A DNA stretch of 64,000 nt from Bacteroidetes bacterium UBA5697. Lineage in GTDB: Bacteria; Bacteroidota; Bacteroidia; B-17B0; Aurantibacillaceae. The notes under the pieces are model-generated. The model was given only the letters and a program-made list of their open reading frames with translations, ran no database searches and was not told where the DNA came from. This document shows positions 56,101 to 61,346 of the stretch, piece after piece; positions within the stretch are counted from its first letter, which is position 1, and each line of letters opens with the position of its first letter. Location of the stretch: NCBI GenBank assembly GCA_002420145.1, contig DIHL01000023.1, positions 1-64,000 of the forward strand. Direction: 5' to 3'. The position numbers and the translations under genes are program-made.

Positions 56101-56217
56101 AAATGCATAAATAGTATGCATTGTATTTGGAGCTCCATTAGTTGGAAAAGTAGTTTGACCAACTGCTAATGGAGCAATTATAAAAACGAAGGATATTAAA
56201 AAAAATAGTTGACGCAT
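53173..56217 (-). CDS. Secreted tandem amidohydrolase
   Basis: 1014 residues with signal peptide (about 1-20). Two amidohydrolase-type units. The first (about 25-415) keeps the fold parts (AYGWNQAIKSE, LTYNPANFIGVQDKIGSLKQG) but has VDLYSDYG where the HxH metal motif should be, so it is probably inactive. A beta-rich linker (about 420-530) follows. The second (about 560-985) has the full set: GIIDEHSHIALYS, SITCHSYVQ, THILEGY and INSDDAEMGRR, then LVTLNPAKMLHIDDKVGSIKVG. Family: imidazolonepropionase-like/prolidase-type cyclic amidases and peptidases; substrate unknown. The C-terminus has a short Lys/His-rich tail. Confidence 0.88.
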   Translation of the reverse strand: MRQLFFLISFVFIIAPLAVGQTTFPTNGAPNTMHTIYAFTNCTLHVDADVTIINATMLIQDGKVLRIGEKLESPKDAIAVDLKGKHIYPAFVDLYSDYGMPEVKRTDFKDAPKKGAYGWNQAIKSEAEAHKLFMHNSQKADELRKLGFATVLTSQKDGIVRGSGTLVNLASGKENESIIKDRAAGFYSLNKGISPQDYPSSLMGAIALLRQTYYDAEWYKTNQSKTEYNITLEAFNKLQELPSIFEGNDKYNDLRGKKIADEFKVKYIIKGGGNEYQRLYDIQNTFSKYIIPVNYPDAIDVEDPLDAEQASLTDLKHWEMAPSNLAALENNYVQFCITTADLKDKSVFLKNIRKAIAHGLSEKTALRALTYNPANFIGVQDKIGSLKQGMFANFFISSKPIFEEDAIIHETWSNGVKHVYNDLSVPNISGSYELSYGTTINKLTINTEQENYTGLIVLKDSLKAKTNIAFKNNLLTLSFPYDSTFTLRLSGNYNEQTKSFSGTGQYSDGNWVDFKLNYINETDTTKPKVTKPKQKINYGKVYYPFGAYGEAEAESEGLIKDTWGKFKKRYDAVLIKNATIWTNESDSILKDQDIYIVDGKIVRIAPNIDAPKTAFAKVIDAKGMHLTPGIIDEHSHIALYSVNEGADASSAEVRMGDVINPDDINIYRQLSGGVTTAQLLHGSANPIGGQSCIIKLRWGKNPEEFKYEKAPGFIKFALGENVKHSNGLNPDLERFPQTRMGVEQLYYDYFTRATAYKKQMEGFSKLSPKEIEKNKITSPRRDLDLDALVEILDSKRSITCHSYVQSEINMLMHVADSMKFKVNTFTHILEGYKVADKMKAHGANASTFADWWAYKLEVMDAIPYNASMLTKAGVNTSINSDDAEMGRRLNQEAAKSIKYGGLTEVQALKLVTLNPAKMLHIDDKVGSIKVGKVADLVLWSDNPLSIYAKVNTTIIDGQIYYDKDEDAKLREDIKKERARIIAKLITEKNKGAKVIKPQPKKQNHFHCDSEESGF

Positions 56218-56329
56218 AATGTATAGTTAATTGTAACAAATATAACATTCTAGAGCATCTATAAAAACAAGTTTGTGTCTTTTATTTAAAGATAAATTGT
56301 TAATTTTGAGACACATTTAAAATTAAACT

Positions 56330-56935
56330 ATGGCAACAGGCATGTTACACTCTCACTACTTATTTGTAGTGCTTTTTACATTAATTTATTTAGTTAAAAC
56401 AATATTATTATTAAGCGACAAAGATGAACTTTTAGAGAAGTTTAAAAAGAAGACTAAAGTCGTTGAAATGATTGTGAGCTTTGGCTTTTTAGCTACTGGT
56501 GTTTTCTTATTAACTCAATTACCAGTTGTCACAACTATTATGATTGTAAAAATTGTATTAGTTGTATTATCAATTCCATTAGCGGTTATTGGATATAAAA
56601 AGAAAAACAAAGTACTGGCTACTTTATCTTTTTTCTTAATTGTTGTCTCTTTTGGATTAGCGCATAAAGCTAAAGATGCTAAGGCAGGAGAAAAAACAGT
56701 TGCCCTATCTGGGAAAGAAATTTTTGAAGAAAAATGTACTTTGTGTCACGGTGGAGATGGTAAATTAGCACTAAGTGGCGCTAAGGATTTATCAGTGACT
56801 CAATTGCCACATGCTGGTATTGTTGAAATTATTACGAATGGTAAAAATACGATGGCTGCTTATAAAGAAGCTTTAACTGCTGAACAAATTGAGGCAGTGG
56901 CTTCTTATATTGAAACCGATTTAAAAGGAAAATAG
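56330..56935 (+). CDS. Four-helix membrane protein with C-terminal cytochrome c domain
   Basis: 201 residues. Four membrane helices (about 8-26, 45-62, 66-85, 92-110) of the SirB-like type are followed by a periplasmic mono-haem cytochrome c domain (about 122-200): KCTLCHGGDG (CxxCH, about 136-140), a Met ligand candidate in NTMAAYKEALT (about 182), and the closing ASYIETDL helix. It could pass electrons to a terminal oxidase or periplasmic acceptor. It ends 5 bases before hflX. Confidence 0.85.
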   Translation: MATGMLHSHYLFVVLFTLIYLVKTILLLSDKDELLEKFKKKTKVVEMIVSFGFLATGVFLLTQLPVVTTIMIVKIVLVVLSIPLAVIGYKKKNKVLATLSFFLIVVSFGLAHKAKDAKAGEKTVALSGKEIFEEKCTLCHGGDGKLALSGAKDLSVTQLPHAGIVEIITNGKNTMAAYKEALTAEQIEAVASYIETDLKGK

Positions 56936-56940
56936 TACTA

Positions 56941-58140
56941 TTGAAAGCAGATCTTCATTCTACCGAAACACAAGCATCAACAGCCGTTTTAATTGGCGTT
57001 ATTAATAAACGACAAAACGAAGCAGTATCTTATGAGTATTTAGATGAGTTGGCTTTTTTAGCAGAAACCTATGGCGTTGAAACTAAAAAAGTATTTACTC
57101 AAAAATTAGAACGCCCCGATAAAGCTACTTTTTTGGGCAAGGGAAAATTGAATGATGTAAAAGCATATATTAAAGAAAATAAAATTTCGGTAGTTATTTT
57201 TGACGATGAATTATCTCCTTCTCAACAACGAAATTTAGAAAAAGAATTAGGTACTAGAATATTAGATAGAACAACATTAATTCTTGAAATATTTTCACAA
57301 CGAGCACAAACGGCTCATGCTAAAACACAAGTACAATTAGCGCAATTACAATATTTATTACCACGCTTAACAGGTATGTGGACTCACTTAGAGCGTCAGC
57401 GAGGCGGCACAGGCACGCGTGGTGGAGCAGGGGAGAAAGAAATTGAAACGGATAGACGTATTGCGCGTGATAGAATTGCTCAACTCAAGGAAGATTTAAA
57501 AGTAATTGATAAACAAATGGCTACGCAACGTAAAAACCGTGGCGAATTTGTGCGCGTGGCTTTGGTTGGTTATACCAATGTTGGTAAATCTACCATCATG
57601 AATATGATTAGCAAGAGCGAGGTTTTTGCCGAAAACAAATTATTTGCTACGCTTGATACAACGGTACGTAAAGTAACCATTGATAATTTATTTTTCTTAC
57701 TAACAGATACAGTAGGCTTTATTAGAAAACTACCAACGCAATTAGTAGAAAGTTTTAAAAGCACCTTGGATGAAGTACGAGAAGCAGATATCTTATTACA
57801 CGTAGTAGATATTTCGCATCCAAATTTTGAAGATCATATTAATGTGGTGCGCCAAACCTTAATTGATATTGGTGCAGGCGATAAAGAAACGATTTTGGTA
57901 TTTAATAAAATTGATGCTTTTAAATATGTGAAAAAAGACGAGGATGATTTAACACCCATGACTCGTGAAAATTTATCGTTAGATGAATTGAAAAAAACCT
58001 GGATGACGAACTTAAACCAAACTTGTGTTTACATTAGTGCTTTGAATAAAGACAATATCACAGACTTTAAAAAGCTAGTGTACGATACGGTGAAGAAAGT
58101 TCATGTGGTAAGATTTCCTTACAATAATCTGTTTTATTAG
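56941..58140 (+). CDS. hflX: HflX ribosome-splitting GTPase
   Basis: 399 residues, TTG start. N-terminal HflX domain (about 15-190) with FLGKGKLNDVKAYI and the Gly-rich RQRGGTGTRGGAGEKEIETD loop (about 155-174). G domain (about 200-370): GYTNVGKST (G1, about 209-217), DTVGFIRKLP (G3), NKID (G4), and SALN (G5). Known: HflX rescues stalled ribosomes under stress. The last nine codons (RFPYNNLFY) recur as a remnant 685 bases downstream, after an ORF6N gene. Confidence 0.95.
   Translation: MKADLHSTETQASTAVLIGVINKRQNEAVSYEYLDELAFLAETYGVETKKVFTQKLERPDKATFLGKGKLNDVKAYIKENKISVVIFDDELSPSQQRNLEKELGTRILDRTTLILEIFSQRAQTAHAKTQVQLAQLQYLLPRLTGMWTHLERQRGGTGTRGGAGEKEIETDRRIARDRIAQLKEDLKVIDKQMATQRKNRGEFVRVALVGYTNVGKSTIMNMISKSEVFAENKLFATLDTTVRKVTIDNLFFLLTDTVGFIRKLPTQLVESFKSTLDEVREADILLHVVDISHPNFEDHINVVRQTLIDIGAGDKETILVFNKIDAFKYVKKDEDDLTPMTRENLSLDELKKTWMTNLNQTCVYISALNKDNITDFKKLVYDTVKKVHVVRFPYNNLFY
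58111..58140 (+). repeat. hflX 3' tail, direct-repeat copy 1
   Basis: Codons for RFPYNNLFY plus TAG at the end of hflX. 25 of 30 bases match the copy at 58826-58855; every difference is synonymous (or stop for stop). Confidence 0.85.
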
Positions 58141-58144
58141 AATC

Positions 58145-58173
58145 TTTCAAGGTCGCAATTTGCGACCTTGAAA
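58145..58173. repeat. Palindrome P1 after hflX
   Basis: Arms TTTCAAGGTCGCA and TGCGACCTTGAAA around ATT, perfect. Followed by A, not T, on the plus strand, so not a classical terminator. Same design (GGT..CA / TG..ACC, 3-base centre) as the two ORF6N-associated palindromes. Confidence 0.8.
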
Positions 58174-58241
58174 AAAACATATATTGCTATATTTCATAGC
58201 AAAGACCTGCTATTATATTATTTAATTTTATATTGAACAAA

Positions 58242-58262
58242 GGTGTCACATATTGTGATACC
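58242..58262. promoter_or_regulatory. Palindrome P2, putative operator upstream of the ORF6N gene
   Basis: Arms GGTGTCACA and TGTGATACC around TAT (one G:T-type mismatch). It lies 15 bases before the ATG, overlapping the expected promoter or leader, a natural place for autoregulation. Confidence 0.6.
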
Positions 58263-58277
58263 TAGATCAGTATAAAA

Positions 58278-58823
58278 ATGGCAAAACAAATTGTAACAGT
58301 ATTACTTCCAGAAGAGACAATAATTAATAAGATTTTTGTATTACGAGAAGAAAAAGTGATGTTAGACATTCACCTTTCAGAAATTTATGGAGTAGAAACA
58401 AGAGCATTAAAACAAGCTGTTCGTAGAAATATCGACTTGTTTCCTAATGATTTTATGTTTGTTCTGAGTGAAAAAGAGGTTGAGATTATGGTATCACAAA
58501 ATGTGATACCTTCTAAACAATCTTTAGGAGGAGCATTTCCATTTGCTTTTACTGAAACCGGCGTAGCTATGTTATCAAGTGTTTTAAAAAGCAAAAGAGC
58601 TAGAGAAATTAATATTGCTGTGATGAGAGCTTTTGTTGCTTTGCGTAAAATGATTTTGAATAACGCTGAGTTAAGACTTGAAATAGAATACATAAAGAAA
58701 AAAGTGAGTAACCATGATAAAAATATCGAATTAGTATTTCAGTACTTAGATGAGTTATTAGAAAAGAAAGAAAACAAAAAGGAACGACCACAAATTGGTT
58801 ATAAACTTCCTAAGAAAAAATGA
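58278..58823 (+). CDS. ORF6N-domain DNA-binding protein
   Basis: 181 residues. The ORF6N domain (about 14-110) includes EEKVMLDIHLSEIYGVETRALKQAVRRN, FPNDFMFVLSEKE, and GGAFPFAFTETGVAMLSSVLKS. A coiled-coil C-terminus (about 125-175) ends in a very basic tail. Known: ORF6N/KilA-N-like domains occur in phage and mobile-element proteins and are thought to bind DNA. Seen here: the gene is flanked by two hflX tails and has a matching palindrome both in front of and within the coding sequence (58490-58510, codons of MVSQNVIP). No integrase or phage gene is adjacent. The TGA stop overlaps an ATG that leads into the hflX remnant. Confidence 0.9.
   Translation: MAKQIVTVLLPEETIINKIFVLREEKVMLDIHLSEIYGVETRALKQAVRRNIDLFPNDFMFVLSEKEVEIMVSQNVIPSKQSLGGAFPFAFTETGVAMLSSVLKSKRAREINIAVMRAFVALRKMILNNAELRLEIEYIKKKVSNHDKNIELVFQYLDELLEKKENKKERPQIGYKLPKKK
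58490..58510. promoter_or_regulatory. Palindrome P3 inside the ORF6N coding sequence
   Basis: Perfect arms GGTATCACA and TGTGATACC around AAA, in codons for MVSQNVIP. The right arm is identical to that of P2. It may be a second operator or a self-recognition site. Confidence 0.6.
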
Positions 58824-58825
58824 TT

Positions 58826-58855
58826 CGTTTTCCTTATAATAATTTGTTTTATTAA
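58826..58855 (+). pseudogene. hflX 3' tail remnant (direct-repeat copy 2)
   Basis: Encodes RFPYNNLFY and TAA, the same nine residues as the hflX end, with codon changes AGA/CGT, TAC/TAT, CTG/TTG, TAG/TAA. It lies right after the ORF6N stop and overlaps the stop of the convergent T9SS gene. Confidence 0.8.
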
Positions 58856-60039
58856 TCCTTCACAAACTTTATAGTTCGCCTACTTTCCTTATTAATTAAG
58901 GTTATAAAGTATATGCCTGAAGGTAAATAGGAAATATTGATTTGAGGAGCATAAATATCAAAATAAACTAATTGCCCTAGCGTATTTTTTATTTCAATAG
59001 TGGCATTTTGCAATTGCTGATTATTACTCTTGATATTTAAAATGGAATTTGTTGGGTTTGGATAAACCTCAAAAGTGGTTTGTTTATTTAATTCATTTAT
59101 CCCTACGAAACACGTAGGATTAATAGCCACTGTTACCGTATCGTAATCTATAATCCCGCACAAATCTTGTTTTACAATATAGGTTTGTGTATTACTTGGC
59201 TTTACCCAAATACCAGCTCCTTCTGCTATTTGTATATTATTATTAAACCACTGGCAATCCAATCCAATCTCTGGTGTTCTGCCTAAAAACACACTATCAT
59301 TGGTGCACAATAAGGTATCTCTTCCAGCATAAGCGGGTGTGGCCGCATCAATAACTGATACATCATCTGTGTAATAATCTGCTACAATACTGGTGCTAGA
59401 TGGATATGCTACTGTGTAATTAGTAGCGGCTTGTGATTTAAAATTACCTAAGGTTAAATAGCTATGGTTAGCAGTGGCGGTGTACAATCCTTCTACCTTC
59501 ATCCAATTTAAAGTATCACTATAAAACACGCCTGTGGGGCTTTTTACTTGTGGGTTAACTATGGCAGGCGCATAATAGGGGGCATAAATACTACCATCAT
59601 CAAAATATGCGCCTAATTCATCGATGGCATAACGGCTTCTATTACTTAATGAAACATAAAACTTTACACAATAAGTTCTGCCTGTAACCAAAGGCTGTAA
59701 TAACTGAGTTTGTATATATTCTCTTTGTATTAAAGGGGTTATAAACCAACTCATTAATGAATAAGAAACACCTGTTTTAGGAATTTGGAATGATACTCCA
59801 TAAACATTCAGTGGTACACCTAAATTGTTATTAGGATTAGCGCAATTATTGAATACCTCTGGTCCACCACCACCACCGGATTTCAAAGTATCCCATCCTG
59901 TTGCTAATTTTATTTGATTACCCACATTTGGGCAAGCAGTAATAGTTTCAAAACTCGGATTTTTAACCAAATTAATTTGAGCCTGCTGGTTGGAAGCAAA
60001 ACAAAACAAGATTAATAAGATGAAAACAAAGCGCTTCAT
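58852..60039 (-). CDS. Secreted protein with T9SS type A sorting domain
   Basis: 395 residues, signal peptide (about 1-20). The N-terminal beta-sandwich (about 20-235; NLVKNPSFE start, LQPLVTGRTYCVKFYVS) resembles gliding-motility-associated or carbohydrate-binding-like domains. A short Ig-like part (about 240-310) has DTLLCTNDSVFLGR and GLDCQWFNNN. The sorting tail (about 325-395) has EVYPNPTNSILNI, NTLGQLVYF and YLPSGIYFITL. Exported cargo of unknown function; no catalytic motif seen. Confidence 0.85.
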   Translation of the reverse strand: MKRFVFILLILFCFASNQQAQINLVKNPSFETITACPNVGNQIKLATGWDTLKSGGGGGPEVFNNCANPNNNLGVPLNVYGVSFQIPKTGVSYSLMSWFITPLIQREYIQTQLLQPLVTGRTYCVKFYVSLSNRSRYAIDELGAYFDDGSIYAPYYAPAIVNPQVKSPTGVFYSDTLNWMKVEGLYTATANHSYLTLGNFKSQAATNYTVAYPSSTSIVADYYTDDVSVIDAATPAYAGRDTLLCTNDSVFLGRTPEIGLDCQWFNNNIQIAEGAGIWVKPSNTQTYIVKQDLCGIIDYDTVTVAINPTCFVGINELNKQTTFEVYPNPTNSILNIKSNNQQLQNATIEIKNTLGQLVYFDIYAPQINISYLPSGIYFITLINKESRRTIKFVKD

Positions 60040-60077
60040 TACCTAAAGGTACAAAAAAGAAAGAAGAGAAAATAAAC

Positions 60078-61310
60078 TTACTTCTTAGAAAGTAATTCGT
60101 TTAACAGCTTTTCAGTCTTAAGAGTATAGTTCTCGAATGCCTTGCCTGTTGCTGGGCCGCTAAAGCCTGTGTAAACTGATTTTACTTGATGGTTTTTATC
60201 TAAGAAAATCGTGGTTGGAAAAGCCATCACACTATTTAAAAATGGCAAACTTTCTGATGCTTTTTCTTTACCGGTTAAACCAGTTAACAAAATATCGTAG
60301 CTAATATCAAAGCGTTTACTCAAACGCGTTAAGTTAGTTTTAGCTCGTTCAACATCCGATGTTCTTTCGTAAGCTAAGGCAATAATTTCTAAACCTTTTT
60401 TATTGTACTGCTTGTAAACTTTAGATAAATAAGCACTTTCGTCCATGCAATTAGGGCACCAACTTCCCATAATTTGGATAATTACTACTTTGTTTTTGTA
60501 TTTAGCATCGCTTAAACTTACTTTTTGATTTTTTGTATTATAAAACGTGAAGTTAATTTTTTCGTTGGGGTTTTTTAAATAGGTTAAACTTTCTGGGTCG
60601 TGTAATTCAAATTTATCATTACGTTTTGCTGTCCAGTTTTCGTGCCATGAAGAACCTGAATAAAAATCACCTTTGGTAATTTCTGTGCCATTATGTTCGG
60701 CCAAAAATAAAAAGGCATGTGAGCCATCAAAACAACTTAAATATAATTTGCCATTGTTTTCAGTACCTTCTAAAAAACGGTAATCACCAGTTTCGGTTAA
60801 AAAAGTTCCTTCTACAATACTTGAGTTGGCAACGTGTTTAAATATTCCAATAGCTTTGCTGCTATCTTTAGTTTCAGGACTAAAAGAACATTCCCATCGT
60901 CCGTCATAAAAATTAGTGGGTTTTTCTATAGGAACAATAAAACGATTTTTGTTTCCAAAATGGGCACTAAAAGCAATTGATTTATTTTCTTTTTTCGTGT
61001 GATTAATCCAAAGCCCTTTGATGATACTGTCGCCTGTTAGTTGTGTTCTGAACTCAGTATCAAAAATGGGCATTTTAAAAATTAAAGAATCTTTTATTAA
61101 AGAAACTTCGTCAATAGTAATTCGCTCTTGAGCATTATGAATGACTAAGGTTGTTTTTCCCTTAGTGTTTTTAATTTCAAAATTAAATGGAAGTTCAATT
61201 TGTTTTTCAGAATTCAATAATAGTGTACCGCGCCAAATGCCAGCCTTAATTTTAGTTTGTGCAGAACAAATAAATGAGATAAAAACAAAAATAAGGGCAA
61301 AGCGTTTCAT
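60078..61310 (-). CDS. TlpA-like thioredoxin-fold protein
   Basis: The ATG at 61310 (MKRFALIFVFISF) is used; an in-frame TTG nine codons earlier is possible. 410 residues with signal peptide (ending CSAQ). The N-terminal beta-rich part (about 20-235) is of unknown type. The thioredoxin/AhpC-TSA domain (about 250-400) has GSWCPNCMDES, a CxxC active site, and LEIIALAYERTSD. Known: TlpA-like proteins keep periplasmic thiols reduced, e.g. for cytochrome c maturation. It lies 36 bases after the GH92 gene and may share its transcript. Confidence 0.87.
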   Translation of the reverse strand: MKRFALIFVFISFICSAQTKIKAGIWRGTLLLNSEKQIELPFNFEIKNTKGKTTLVIHNAQERITIDEVSLIKDSLIFKMPIFDTEFRTQLTGDSIIKGLWINHTKKENKSIAFSAHFGNKNRFIVPIEKPTNFYDGRWECSFSPETKDSSKAIGIFKHVANSSIVEGTFLTETGDYRFLEGTENNGKLYLSCFDGSHAFLFLAEHNGTEITKGDFYSGSSWHENWTAKRNDKFELHDPESLTYLKNPNEKINFTFYNTKNQKVSLSDAKYKNKVVIIQIMGSWCPNCMDESAYLSKVYKQYNKKGLEIIALAYERTSDVERAKTNLTRLSKRFDISYDILLTGLTGKEKASESLPFLNSVMAFPTTIFLDKNHQVKSVYTGFSGPATGKAFENYTLKTEKLLNELLSKK

Positions 61311-61346
61311 TATGCTAAATAAAAAGTATTTTTTCAAAAAACCTAT

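Noticed and set aside
58184..58202. Small inverted repeat TTGCTAT / ATAGCAA between P1 and P2
   Set aside because: Only 7 bp in very AT-rich DNA and not of the same design as P1-P3; could be chance.
58278..58823. ORF6N gene as part of a prophage
   Set aside because: No integrase, capsid, lysis or replication gene is near; flanks are hflX and a T9SS cargo gene.
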